The notes under the pieces were generated by a model. It was not told the DNA's origin, searched no databases, and saw only the letters and a list, made by a program, of their open reading frames with translations. Positions 11,363-23,775 of a DNA stretch of 64,000 nucleotides are shown here, piece after piece (within the stretch, counting starts at the first letter, position 1; each line of letters begins with the position of its first letter). The DNA is from Larix kaempferi (taxonomy: Eukaryota > Streptophyta > Pinopsida > Pinales > Pinaceae). Location of the stretch: the NCBI GenBank assembly GCA_027924585.1, contig BSBM01000592.1, forward strand, positions 1,612,001 through 1,676,000, given 5' to 3'. The position numbers and the translations under genes were made by a program.

Positions 11363-12892
11363 GTGGCAGCATTTCTCTCCTCACTCGGTCTGGTTGACAA
11401 CAACGAGTGAAGGGAGGCTTGAACCTGGGAAAAATCATTAGATGCTTGTATGAAGAAACCTGCAAGGAAGATTATCGAGTTCTCATGCTTGCATATATAA
11501 AATCCTCTGCATAGGAAAAAGAGTTGATGGTTTGCAGAGTATTATATTCGGTGGAAATGGTTTCAGAAAGAGAAAATCTTGACGTATAAAACTTTAATGC
11601 TCATGATACTTCTGGGTGTTCTTGTGAAGATAGGTGAAAGATACCAAGAACTGTATAATAGTGGATCTATGTATGGAGGAGTTTACATTATAGTTTATCA
11701 GTATGGATCAACTTGACTTGGATCAACTGAATAATTTTTTTGATCAATCTTAGATTTTCACCATCTATGAAGTCTATCTCTTGTCATCAATTTGACACCG
11801 AAGACCATATTCTTTGTGGTACTCTATCACATGTATTGCTTTATTCGTGCGTATTATGATTATGTCAAAGATGGATTTATGCCTTTAGTCGACTACTAAT
11901 ATGGTAAAAAAAGTGGATCTGAATCGACCATATGGGCGTTGGTTGTAGATTGTTTGGTCCGATAACAAACTACCCCCTTACTAGTCGAATGAGTGAGTAG
12001 AAGTTGAGTTGCCAAGTTGAGCCCATCAGCATCAACTCATCAACCAAGAGCTAGTCGACCTACTTAAAGACCACTGATTTGAGCATTGATACCTACTAGA
12101 TTGGCTAAAGGCTCGTTGAACCCTCCGGTAAGTCAGTTAACTGCCTACCAAATTTATTTATGTGTATCACTTATAGTCAACTAGATATGGAGGAAGTCGA
12201 GTTGCGTTTGATCTTGGGATGTCGGCTGATTATTATATTTATGTTAATCTTGAAAGTTGGAATAGTTCTCCTAATGTTCAACAACTATCGACCCAACAAT
12301 GTACTTATCCGATGCATGCTCATAGTGAGGTGTCATGGTAAGATGCTATGAGAACGTTGTCTAATGGTTTACCTCTACCTTTAATCGATATGATTATTTT
12401 GGCTTATATGCTATGTGTCAATCTATCAAAAGAAGTCGATATTAAATTTTTGGTCGGCAATCATTGCTCGATATTATATTTTGATCGAATTCATTCGGTT
12501 GATGTTATTGTAAAATATGGTCGATACCTAATGGTCGGGCATATATGTTACTTTTGAGTTGATGGTATTTTGCTTTTGTAAAGTGTATATTGGTCGATGC
12601 TTGTATTTGGTCGAAGCTTTCGCTAGGGAAACAAGTCAAATTGAAGTTATGTTGATTGATTCATTAATGCTAAATGTGACTATTTAAAACTTTTGAAGTT
12701 AAGAGGAGATGAAACATGAGTCTCTTGAAGGAAGGTGATCCTCTCTATCATTGTAAATTAAGTTGGTCTCTATTGGGTTGATTTGGTGTCTTACCTTGTA
12801 TGTCAATAAAATTTTATATGACTTTTTAATTTTAACGTTTCCTTTCATTTGACGTTTAAATCTTAATTTTACCCATCATAATAATGGTTTTT
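11363..12892 (+). other. Interior of small LTR element, left portion
   Basis: Follows the 5' LTR directly; gtggcagcatttctctcctc right after the LTR is where a primer-binding site would be, but I cannot assign a tRNA. The ORFs at 12160-12557 show no protein motif. The words GTCGA and GTCGAC are scattered here and again at 21056-21100, which supports a common origin of the two halves. With E2 removed the interior is about 2.66 kb without polymerase, so the element is probably non-autonomous. Confidence 0.55.
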
Positions 12893-15014
12893 TTTAATGT
12901 CCCAAAAATTTGCATTGGGTCAATATGGCCTAAACCACTTGACCATATTCTTGATAGTCTGTCAAATAATTACCAAGCATGATGTCTAAGTTATTAATAA
13001 TGTAAAATTAGATCCAAGTGGACAAGGTGGGTCACATTAAGATAAAATTCCCAATTCAAATTTTGTAATATTTCCATCTAAATGAACTATCATTGGGGGT
13101 AATTACTAGTTTCCAAGGTTGGGGGTGGAAGCATTAAAAGTTGGAGTAAAAGAGATACAAGACCCAAAATAACCTTAGAATTACAAATTCACATTAAATG
13201 GGTCAATTAAATAATAATACAAAGAAAATAATGTGGCATTGGACCATGAGGGCACATAAGAGGTTGTGGGACCCACTTGTGGCAAGATTCCCCACTACAC
13301 TTGGCATGATTTTCTCACCAATTAGAGTTCAAGATGAAGGGTAACATACTTGGGGGATTTTAAGAGGTATTATTCATGGAATGAGTCATGTAAGGTCGAA
13401 TTGGAGTGGAAGAATAACTCCCATGGAAGAGGAAGAGGCATCTTAGAAGAATTATGACACTTGGGCTAGATTCCCTAGCTTCTATGACAACAACGGTGAA
13501 GATGCTATGACACCTATGACACAAATCAGACCTGAATTCTGAAATATGACATATATGACATGTTAGGGATAAAAATAGCCTCCAAGAAGTCTCACAAGGG
13601 AGTTAGGGAAGCCAAAGAGACACCCATTCGAAATGAGGGAAGATGGAGACTAGGAATTGTTGGAAAAGTGGCACACATTGGAATCTCTTCCCAACTTGAG
13701 TTGGAATGAATCTTTTGGAAGAAATTCGACCCATGGAGGACTTGAGAAGTTTATAAAAGACAATAACAAAGAAGTGGAGTATATTTTGATCATTTTTTAT
13801 TTGCATCTTTTCAATTTGCAGAGCTTCTAGCTTGTCCATGCTAGTGAAGTGTTTACTCTACTTGCCTTGGTACCAATTCCGAGGGTGAAAGATTCCCATC
13901 CTAATTGGAAATTGGAGATGCCATTAAGACCTTTCATTTGGAGATACAATGGATTTATTAGTTTTAGGTTGAAGCTACAGGGCAGCTCGTGGTTCTTTCT
14001 TCTACAACTTGTTCTCACCTCTATCTCACATTTCCTTGCATATTTTGGCTCTTGGAGGAATTACTCCTATGGTGAGATGCTGATATATTTTTGAGAGTCC
14101 AATAATATCCATTTATTTGTATTCTGATATATATACTATGTATTTGATGCTCAGAAGATTCTCCGGTCGAAATACCAAGTGAAACTATGTAAAAATACCA
14201 AACAATGCATAAATGGTGCCATTTTCCCTATATCTTGTTGTTGGAGCTTGAAGATTCTTTATTTCGACTTGTATCAGTCCATATATATGATTTTGTTGAT
14301 GTATGGAGTTTCATTAATGTTATTAATAAGTTTCATTAACATTTCACAAGTACTTGGAACCTAAATTTCGAATTTCATAACAAGCGGTGAAGTTTACTAG
14401 CATTTCCTCCTATGTGAAGACATGAATACAAATCTTTAATTTATGGGAGTTACAGAAGCCTATAGAAACTAGTTTATGATGAATTGAGGATCCCATTTTA
14501 GTACTTTATCATTACCATGCCTCTTTTCTGAAATTTGGGAAGGTATTATAGCATTTGTAAAACCATCTTTGTCCCCTACCCTTGGGGGTTTTTGAACCTC
14601 GAATTTACTAGTAAAATTCCCCAACTTCTCCTGAAGTTAAATGAATGTTTCATAAGTATTATGATAGTGTATAAGAACCCATGAGGCTAATTTTTATGTA
14701 TTAATATCATTCATATATGTTAATACCAAATTCTAAATCCTAAGGAGTCTTTTGGAGCCATCTACCCATGGGGGTTTCAACATATATTTTCCTAGTAATT
14801 CTTCCTTTCATATTCTAATTGTAAATGCAAGTGGATGAAGTATTTAGAAAGTGTAAAAGCCTATAATATATGAATTAATATTTCCTATTACACCTCAATC
14901 CACTCTAGACATAGTTTGAAACCATTTGGGATCATTTGGGACAGTTTGGGGCTTCACTAGTCCAAGTTTCAAAAATTGACCAATTGGGAAAATATTCCAG
15001 AAAGGGATATTATA
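12893..15014 (+). repeat. E2 5' LTR
   Basis: Nearly colinear with 17932-20062. The start is inferred by aligning TTTAATGTCCC with TGTGATGTCCC of the 3' copy, so the terminal TG has been lost. The end, aaagggatattata, aligns with E1's aaagggacactaca. A TATAAAA box lies at 13752-13758. Confidence 0.8.
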
Positions 15015-15015
15015 G

Positions 15016-15027
15016 TGGTATCAGAGC
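15016..15027 (+). promoter_or_regulatory. E2 primer-binding site (initiator tRNA-Met type)
   Basis: TGGTATCAGAGC lies one base after the 5' LTR end. This is the classic plant retrotransposon site complementary to the 3' end of initiator tRNA-Met, used to prime minus-strand cDNA. Confidence 0.9.
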
Positions 15028-15080
15028 ATGGTCCTTGCACCTGTGAATTAATATCATACATTGAAGAATAATTTGCATCC

Positions 15081-17501
15081 ATGTCTTACTATTATGATGA
15101 ATCCTATGAGTACAATGCTTATGAGCATTATGTGGATGATTGTGAGCAATATGCAGCAGAATATGAATGGTTTGTGGAAGAGGTGCAATCATGCAACACT
15201 TCTTACAATTTCATGAGGAATGAAGATTATTATTATGAACCTATGTATGATAAAGATGAGTGTGGCACACTGCCAAAGGATAATTCTATGAATGAGTTAC
15301 AAATATGGAGAGCAACATTAAAACCTTGCCCCAACAATATCAGGCATATCTTGATTCGTATAAGGGAAATACAAAAAATGTCCCTCCTTTTGAAGACTTT
15401 GCTGATTGGGTGTTTGAAAATAGGCCCAAAAATGAAGATGTGGAGTTAGTGAATAAAGGTTTATGCCATTCTTGTAAAATACCTTGGAGAGAAAATCATA
15501 TGTGTGTGAGTGAAAAGAGCAATGAAATATCTGAAGCTTCAAAAAATGCAAGTATTTCCTACTTGAAGAGAGTTTTTGGGTTTTATTCAAAAAGAGATTC
15601 CAAATATGAAGAGATATCACATGAGCATGAAGAATACTCTATTGAAAACATTGAAGATCATTTCGAGACACATTTTACCTTGGACATGACTCAAAGAGCA
15701 TCTACTGATGGATGCTTGAACTATGAAGGAGTACCTATTGATGGGTGCTCACACCTCTATGTTGGTGACATAGAGATCACTTTTTAAAGTGTTGTTGCAA
15801 CCCAAACTTACATTAAGCATGAAAATGAATACCTTGTAGAAGTTGAAGAAGAAACAAGATCAACTTCCCCATCACCACTTGAGCTTCATGAAGTTGGTCT
15901 AAGTAAGAAGGAAGAAGATGAGGAGGTATATTTGCAAGAGCCTCTTTTTCTTGAAGGGTCATTAAATATGAATGAAAATAAGATCCAAGAGACCCTTAAC
16001 ATGCTCCATGACACTCAAGCATTACTGTCAAATTCTTGTTGGAAAGTTTCTTCATTGAAGGATCCATCATTCCTTGAAGACATGGAGAAGATTCAAAGAG
16101 AAATGTGCAACATCAAAGGTAATTTCATGTCTTTTATGTTTGATAGAAACAATTTGGTTGAGTTTAATGAATTGTTGCATGATGAATACTTGAAGAATAA
16201 TGAGGATATTCATAAACTCAAAATTCAAAATGAGCAACTTCTTGAAAGGTTGCAATATATTTGTTCTTCCTCCTATGTTTCAAATTGTCATATGGTAGAT
16301 TGCATGGAGGATTCTCATGACATGGTAGATCATGAGAAATGTGGAAATTTGCATGTGCTTGATGTGTTTGAAGATGAGATTGATGATATACAAGCACTTG
16401 ATGTGGTGGAAAAGGAACTTGAGTTTCCTCTTGGAAATTGTGACACAATTTTTGAAGAAGTGTATGATTCCACTACCTTGGAACCAACCTATGAGCAAAA
16501 GTTTTGAACTTTTGAGGGAGGTGCATGATCCTACCCTTATGGAGCATTCACATGAGGACACTTCTGCACTTTCTGATCATTTGGGTGAGTTGGTTCATTC
16601 TCCTACATCCTACAATTCCATATTTTGCAGCATTCATCCTAATGAATTATGGGTGAAAGGTTTATTTTTGATGGTGCCACATGAGGAGTATCAAACTCCT
16701 ATATATCCTTTATATGATGACATTATTAGAGCCATTTATTATTTACATTTGCAGCAACATTCCTTGTTACCTTATGATGAAACACATCTACATGGATGCA
16801 CTTATGATGTTCACTTGAGTCACTCAAAGACTCATGATTTTCCTTGCTCCTTGCTTAGTTCAATTGATATTGGAGGAAATTCATACACTAATTGGGTGAA
16901 GAGATATATGATTGGAGAAAATTATTATTGGTAGCAACATACTTTGTTATTTCTTGATGATACACATGTTCATGGATGCACAAAGTCTACTTATGTGAGT
17001 CCCTTGAAGGATCATTGTTTTGTTTGCTCCCTACTTGGTTCAGATTTTAGTGGAGGTTCTTCATTCACTTCTTGGATGAAAGAACACATGGCTTATTATT
17101 TTGATGCATATTACATCATTTTGGAGCAGCATTATAGGACATGGGATCCTCACCTATGTCATTGGAGCAGATTTTATTGGTCTCTTGAAGCTTGTATGCA
17201 CTTGGCAAATGATGGTCTACTTACTTGGAGGTATAAGCACTTTTATGATTCTTTGATGGGGCACCTCCTTGATGTAAATTTTTATTATGTTGTTATGTAC
17301 TTTGATGATATATATTTTGTACTCATGATATTTGGAAAAATGCATACAATAAAATGGGATCCAGGAATTCTCTTTCCTGATGGTATGGGTTGGAGAGAAC
17401 TCCTAATTGTTGGAGTGCAATACAAGCAATGGGACTCTGGAATAATTTTTAGTCCCATTGGTTTCAATTTTTTTGGGGAAACAATTAGTATGGGAGATTG
17501 A
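15081..17501 (+). pseudogene. E2 gag-like protein of unknown family, broken
   Basis: One long frame of roughly 800 codons can be followed through two frameshifts (near 15300 and 16500) and two stops (TAA 15785-15787, TAG 16932-16934). The N-terminus is rich in Tyr, Glu and Asp (MSYYYDESYEYNAYEHYVDD). At about 15463-15504 it has CHSCKIPWRENHMC, a CX2CX7HXC arrangement like the atypical gag zinc knuckle of some plant chromoviruses. Then comes an acidic, Leu/Glu/Lys-rich segment (about 15932-16300) that could be a coiled coil. The C-terminal third contains a tandem 60-residue repeat. No protease, RT or integrase is present. A capsid/packaging role is inference from position and zinc knuckle only. 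Confidence 0.6.
16752..17111 (+). repeat. Two tandem 180-bp coding repeats in E2
   Basis: Unit 1 starts at 16752 and unit 2 at 16932, exactly 180 bp (60 codons) apart and in the same frame. Unit 1 reads QQHSLLPYDETHLHGCT, then CSLLSSIDIGGNSYTNW. Unit 2 reads QHTLLFLDDTHVHGCT after the TAG at its first codon, then CSLLGSDFSGGSSFTSW. The HGCT and CSLL blocks and the final Trp are preserved, which suggests protein-level constraint after duplication. Confidence 0.75.
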
Positions 17502-17931
17502 GTCCCCACTTAATAAAGTGATTTTTAATCATATTAGTGCAACAACAAGCATGGTGGTTCCTCTCTAAAATATTCATGGAATATCAAAGACTGAATGTTG
17601 AGAAACTCAGTGGCAACTTCAAGAATTATATAGTGATATCAGAAAGGGTATCCAAAATATGAAAGAGGTAAAAGAGTAATTGTGAAAAAATTGTTTTGAT
17701 GGATTTAATTAATATTTTGGTGTTTAGTGGTGATGTCACAGGGGATATCAATATAAAAAAGAAAATCCACATCTCCTTGCTTTTGGAAGCACAAAATTGT
17801 AGTGCATGAGTGCCACTATTCAGAGTTTTAGAAGGGAAGCTTTGGGAAGCAAAGTTTTGGAAAGAAATAAGGTTCTTCAACATCCATGTTTGAAATTTAT
17901 TGAGGACAAGCAATATTGGGAAGGGAGGATT
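17502..17931 (+). pseudogene. E2 3' non-coding region with chromodomain scrap
   Basis: After the gag-like frame there is non-coding sequence, then at about 17866-17931 a frame reading KVLQHPCLKFIEDKQYWEGR. This matches the E1 chromodomain end (LQHPNLELLEGKKSWVGR). It is followed by the purine tract gggaagggaggatt, which meets the 3' LTR. Only the last piece of the polyprotein is kept, presumably because it overlaps the polypurine tract needed for plus-strand priming. Confidence 0.75.
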
Positions 17932-20062
17932 TGTGATGTCCCAAAAATTTGCATTGGGTCACAATGGCCTAAACCACTTGACCATATTCTTGATAGTTCG
18001 TCAAATTGATGATAAGGGTGAAATAATTACCAAGCATGATGTCTAAGTTAGTAATAATGTAAAATTATATCCAAGTGGACAAGGTGGGTCACATTAAGAG
18101 AAAATTCCCAATTCAAAGTTTGTAATATTCCCATCTAAATGAACTATCACGGGGGAAAATTACTAGTTTCCAAGGTTTGGGGTGGAAGCATTGAAAGTTG
18201 GAGTAAAGGAGCTACAAGACCCAAAATGACCTTAGACTTACAAATTCACATTAAATGGGTCAATTCAATAATAATACAAAGAAAATAATGTGGCATTGGA
18301 CTATGAGGGAACATAAGAGGTTGTGTGACCCACTTGTGGCAAGATTCCCCACTACACTTGGCATGATTCTCTCACCAATTCGAGTTCAAGATGAAGGGTA
18401 ACATACTTGGGGGAGTTTAAGAGGTATTATTCATGGAATGAGTCATGTAAGGTAGAATTGGAGTGGAATAATAACTCCCATGGAAGAGGAAGAGGCATCT
18501 TAGAAGAATTGTGACACTTGGGCTAGATTCCCTAGCTTCTATGACAACAATGATGAAGATGCTATGACACCTATGACACAAATCAGACCTGAATGCTGAA
18601 ATATGACATATATGACATGTTAGGGCTAAAAATATCCTCCAAGAAGGCGCACAAGGTAGTTAGGGAAGACAAAGATACACCCATTCGAAATGAGGGAAGA
18701 TGGAGACTAGGAATTGTTGGACAAGTGGCACACAATGGAATCTCTTCCCAACTTGAGTTGGCATGAATATTTTGGAATGAATTTGACCCATGGAGGACTT
18801 GAGAATTTTATAAAATACAAGAACAAAGAAGGAGAGTAGCTTTTGATCATTTTTTATTTGCATCTTTTCAATTTGGAGAGCTTCTAGCTTGTCCATGCTA
18901 GTGAAGTGTTTACTCTACTTGCCTTGGTACCAATTCCGAGGGTGAAAGATTCCCATCCTAATTGGAATTGGAGAGGCCATTAATATATTTAATTTGGAGA
19001 TACAATGGATTTATTAGTTGTAGGTTGAAGCTACAGGGAAGCTCGCGGTTCTTTCTTCCACAACTTGTTCTCACCCCTATCTCACATTTCCTTGCATATT
19101 TTGGCTCTTGGAGGAATTGCACCTTTGGTGAGATGTTGATCTCATTTTGAGAGTCCAAGAATATCCATTTATTTGTATATATATATATATATATATATAC
19201 TCTTTATTTCATGCTCAGAAGACTCCTAGGTCGAAATGCCAAGTGAAACTATGTAAAAATACCAAACAATGCATAAATGGTGCCATTTTCCCTATATCTT
19301 GTTGTTGGAGCTTGAAGATGCTTTATTTCGACTTGTATCAGTCCATATATATGATTTATTTTTATGTATGGAGTGTAATCAATATTATTAAGAATTTTAA
19401 TTAACATTTCACAAGTCCTTGGAACCTAAATTTCGAATTTCATAACAAGTGGTGAAGTTTACTAGCATTTCCCCCTATGTGAAGACATGGATACAAATCT
19501 ATGATTTATGGGAGTTTCAGAAGCCTATAGAAACTAATCGATGCTACATTAAGGATCCCATTTAATTCCTCTTTTATGAAATTTTTTAAGTTATTACAGC
19601 ATTTGGAAAGCCATCTTTGTCCCCTACCCTTGGGGGTTTTGAACCTCGAATTTACTAGTAAAATTCCCCAACTTCTCCTGAATTTAAATGAATGTTGTAG
19701 AAGTCTTCTGATAGTGTCTAAGAACCCATGAGGTTAATTTTTATGTCTTAATACCATTCATATACCTTCATACCCAATTCTAAATCCTAATGAATCTTTT
19801 GGAGCCATCTACCCATGGGGGTTTCAACATATATTTTCCTAGTAATTATTCCTTTCATATTCTAATTGTAAATGAAAGTGGTTGAAGTATTTAGAAAGTG
19901 TACAAGCCGATAATATCTGAATTAATGTGTACTATTACACCTCAATCCACTCTAGACATAGTTTGAAACCATTTGGGATCATTTGGGATAGTTTGGGGCT
20001 TCACTAGTCCAAGTTTCAAAAATTGACCAAATTGGGATAATATTCCAGAAAGGGATATGAAA
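17932..20062 (+). repeat. E2 3' LTR
   Basis: Starts TGTGATGTCCCAAAAATTTG and aligns along its length with the 5' copy. A TATAAAA box lies at 18809-18815. It contains a TA microsatellite (about 19177-19199) that is shorter and broken up in the 5' LTR. The end is set by alignment and is uncertain by several bases. Confidence 0.8.
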
Positions 20063-21190
20063 TATTTTTTAAATAAAATTTATCATAAGTAATAATTATA
20101 TGAAACATTGAATTCTCATATCTTGCATCATATAATACAAAAATTAAAAAAATTAATAAACAAAAAAACATAATAAACAAAAAAACATAATAAACATAAT
20201 GATTAAACCAAGCACACACATATTATGGCGAAGAAGGTTTAACCTATAAACCTTTAAATATGATTATTCACAAGAAATAAAATGGGCCATTACCATGGGA
20301 CACCAAATACAATGATCGAGTCAAGTTTACCTAACAAGGGGAGACAATGAGATCATGAAAAAATCAAAATTTCCATATTAGAAATACAATATAAAGAGAA
20401 AATATAGAAATATAAATATATACACTTTTAATTACTAATAACCAATTAGTAATAGTAATAGATAACACACACACACATATATATGGTCTTAGTATATAGA
20501 TATTAATGATGTGCAAAAATAAAAATGCACTTCAAAATGATGGGTGAAATTAAAATTCACACTTTATTAATGACATTTAATTTTATGAAGTGGCAGTATT
20601 TTGACGTGTAAAACAACAAATGACGGTTATTTACCCGTCAAATTTCAACCCTGGTCTCTATCCAATTCTTGTCAATCGAATCGAGTCAACTCTATAACAT
20701 TCGATCCCAATCAAGCAAAGAAGCACAAGGTCACGCAGATGAGCATGCAACAAACTAAAGCTTGCAAGTATTATATATCCTTACGACATATGAAATAAAG
20801 GCATTCATGCAAGAGACATCTTACACCACACAAAATAGAACTTAATGAAATATGATGACATGAGAACACTTGAACATATTGATCCCCCTGGTGCAGAAAT
20901 GTAGAATCAATTCTTGAGTTGTGACCTCATATATTGAAGACAAAGAAATGGTACAAAAAGTAGAAGATCCAAAAGGACCAAGCTTGAGTTGAGTAAAATT
21001 TGTTTAGATGAGAATGAGTGAGGCTTCAAACCAAACTACCTCCTTGCGGAAAGTGTAGTCGACCGTCTTAGTGAGAGGGTGAGACTTCGACCGACTACTA
21101 CCAGTTTGAAGATGGAGGCTGAAGAGTCATAGACCACAGATGTTCTTGGTTACTTCTTTGGGATAAAGAATATATTTTGGGTGGGGGATA
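20063..21190 (+). other. Interior of small LTR element, right portion
   Basis: Very AT-rich near 20063-20580, then ordinary sequence that ends in the purine run gggtgggggata immediately before the 3' LTR, a proper polypurine tract position. The ORF at 20601-20798 has no recognisable motif. Confidence 0.5.
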
Positions 21191-21422
21191 TGTTGAGGGG
21201 GCCACTTAGGCTTCCCTAAGTCATCATATTAATGTATTTATTCATAAAAAACGAGCAGTTGGAGTGGGTGTAACCGTTACAACCTCTCCTCTAATGTATA
21301 AATAAACCATTTATGAATAAATGCAGTAGTTGAACATTTGAATCATATCTGTATTCTTGATGATATTTCTGTCCATATTTCTATTCTCTGCTTGAGAGCA
21401 TGTGTTCTCAGTGAACACAACA
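21191..21422 (+). repeat. 3' LTR of small LTR element (232 bp)
   Basis: Begins TGTTGAGGGGGCCACTTAGG and ends GAACACAACA; partner of 11131-11362 with the same length. The flanks (cttcc before the 5' copy, a run of C after this copy) do not give a convincing target duplication. Confidence 0.82.
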
Positions 21423-23032
21423 CCCCCCCCTTTAAGCCTCATTAGTTAGATCTCATTATGATTTTTAAAAAAGAGGGGTAAATTAAAAGCTCCCACATAT
21501 TCATATCATGGACTCAAACATTGTACTCCAAGCCATTATTTTCCAATGTTTTATTGTCCCCACTAATAAAATAGATTAAGCATACACCCAACTAGTTCCA
21601 ACAACTTGGAAACACATGATTATTAAACAATGGAATCCATCCTACTAAGTTCTCATGATCATCATATTGACACCAATAAGAGGGGCTTGTAAGCATTATG
21701 TGGGGATATGAGGAGCTATGGTTAAAACTCTACATGGAAAGCATATTAACAATGAATGAAAATGTGGACCATTGCACTGTAGGACCATGCCAATTGTAAA
21801 AAAATTGCCATGTTGAATCTCAAAAGGACAGGCTTCCCACATTCAATCATATCACTTGATATATATTTTGTTAGAACTTTGATTAAAGATATTTTGCAGG
21901 TTTATGACTGATAGCAACAACAAAAATATTCCCTATTGAAACACTAGGGTTTATTTTAGCATTCACAACCTGAAATATATGCAATAAAAACACCACCTGT
22001 CACTCCAAACACGACAATCGAAAGATATTTAAGCTAAAATCCCTCATTACTCATTACACAGGGTTATCAACAAGGAATGTGTAACCGTGCAATCCTTGTC
22101 ATGCTAACCAACATAGTTGTACCTTATGAATAGATAAATTCCATCATGTTCAACGTCATGAGGCACGCAAATATAGCAATGGAGGACACACATACATGTC
22201 ATGTAGCTGAGAGATGTTTTTTTCTAATATAATAAATCTGTTTAATGGAAGGAAATTATTTCATCGTAGGTCATAACTTTAGAGTGGTGAATATACATTT
22301 TACTTATGTTGAGAAATGCAACATGTACAAGCCAGAAGGAGGCATGTGCATCTTTTGGAGGTAATATATGAAAACAAAAAAACATGCATCTTGACCCACA
22401 CTTTCAAACTATGATTTGACAAAGAGAGTGGCAAAAGAATTGGATATAGGGTGCTTGCAATATCCTCACACAACATTAAGTGGTAGGTCCAAGCCAAAAA
22501 TGAGTAGCTAGTAGAGTTTCAGTTGACGTATCGATGATATGTGTCATGGAAGCTTGGGCCATGAACCTATCAACCATTCAACATAGAGGAAGATCTTTCA
22601 GACTACTTACATGTCAAATCCTACCCATCATACATGAGAATAGGGTTTTAATTCATGACACAATGTAAAAGGAACAACTTGACCATGGTATACACAAGTT
22701 GATAGTTCTAGCATGTAGTAGGATGATGCACATCATATGCAAAATGGCAAAGAGAACTACTGAGATGACACATTAAATCCTTGTTCACTCTACACCCTAG
22801 TTGGAGCACAATAACTTAGCATGAAGCTTTTGGCCTGGGTTAGCTTGCTGATCTAGTGATTATAGGAGTGGAACAATATGAAATAGTACCACGATGAGAG
22901 TTAATGTCCCTTTGAAATTTGATGAGAATGTATCCATGATGAAATTGCTTGTTTTCTTACGAGAAGGAGATAACAGGAATGAGATTTCTAGCGATGCAAT
23001 ATTTTCACCTCTTGAAACCTAGCCATTTCCTG
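21423..23032. other. Flanking DNA, no gene recognised
   Basis: AT-rich sequence left of E3. No ORF longer than 65 codons and no protein motif. Before E3 inserted it was continuous with the sequence right of 35541. Confidence 0.5.
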
Positions 23033-23037
23033 GTTAT
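23033..23037. other. E3 target-site duplication, left copy
   Basis: GTTAT, identical to 35537-35541 on the far side of E3. A 5-bp duplication is the normal size for Ty3/gypsy integration. Confidence 0.9.
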
Positions 23038-23763
23038 TGTAGCTAGGGTTTTACCCCTAGCTTGTGCAAATGAGCACCTACTAAGGAGAATGGACTCCTT
23101 AGTAGCAGTTCAGTAAATGTAAATAATTAAGCTAAAATAGAAATTAAAACTACTTTAGACATTGTGCATAAAACATAAACAAAAGATATAAAGAATGGCT
23201 TTTTGTATTGATATTACCTTCAATGTGAAGGTTTGATGAAGCCCTTTGTAGTGTCCAAGAGGATGCTCCAAGCTTCAATATGCTCCTTCTCCTTCTCCAA
23301 TGGTGGGAATGGGCCAAAAGTGGCTCTCAAGGTGAAAGTAGTTCAATGGTGAACTAGGGTTTCGAGAGAGATTTTGGCAGAGTAAGGGTGCTTGTGATTG
23401 TGGATATGAAATAAGGGATCTCCATCACCTATTTATAGTTTTTTGGTGGTGGAGTGCTGACCCATGGTTTTAGGGAACACATGGTTTTGGGCAGCTGTAT
23501 AGGGTTTTTTTCTCCTTTTCCTCATTATTTTATATTTTTTATTCCCTTTTTAGGGGATTTTTGCTATTTTTGGAGGAAAAGGGGGTTTTTTAGCCTTTTT
23601 TAGGCTATTTTGAGGGTTTTGCGGCCTTTTGGAGGCATTTTAGGCCTTTTGGAGGCTTTTTAATGGGATTTTTGGGGTTTTTAAGGGAAATATGGTAGGG
23701 AAATGGACAAATGAGCCATATAATGTGGTAGATGAGGTAGTGAACACTTTTTGGGTGTTAACA
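23038..23763 (-). repeat. E3 3' LTR (LTR-A)
   Basis: On the - strand it starts TGTTAACACCC and ends CTACA. A TATAAATAG box is readable on the - strand at 23429-23437. Compared with LTR-B it carries 20 extra bases near 23635, a small tandem duplication of the ttttggaggc region. Confidence 0.92.
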
Positions 23764-23775
23764 GATTGCCCCCTG
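23764..23775 (-). promoter_or_regulatory. E3 polypurine tract
   Basis: On the - strand CAGGGGGCAATC lies directly before the 3' LTR. This is the expected plus-strand primer. The equivalent sites of E4, E5 and E6 read AGGGGGCATC. Confidence 0.8.

Larger units (their letters stand above)
12893..20062 (+). mobile_element. E2, non-autonomous LTR element of chromovirus origin
   Basis: About 7.17 kb with two LTRs of about 2.12 and 2.13 kb, a primer-binding site, a gag-like broken frame and a polypurine tract, but no RT, RNase H or integrase motif. LTR similarity to E1 and a chromodomain scrap next to the 3' LTR show that it derives from a chromovirus. It fits the class of large retrotransposon derivatives moved in trans by an autonomous relative. 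It sits inside the small 232-bp-LTR element. Target duplication is not clear: the flanks are T-rich (ttttt on the left, tattt on the right). Confidence 0.8.

Noticed and set aside
12160-12557. Two consecutive ORFs of 63 and 69 codons in the small LTR element
   Set aside because: Hydrophobic, low-complexity translations without family motifs; the region is interior of a non-autonomous element.
13827-14364. ORFs within the E2 and E1 LTRs, repeated in each LTR copy
   Set aside because: Similarity among copies follows from LTR homology; frames are not preserved between copies.
19177-19200. TA dinucleotide run as a possible origin or regulatory element
   Set aside because: A plain microsatellite, variable between the two E2 LTRs.
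22300-22497. 65-codon ORF on the - strand as a host gene fragment
   Set aside because: No motif and no supporting exon structure.
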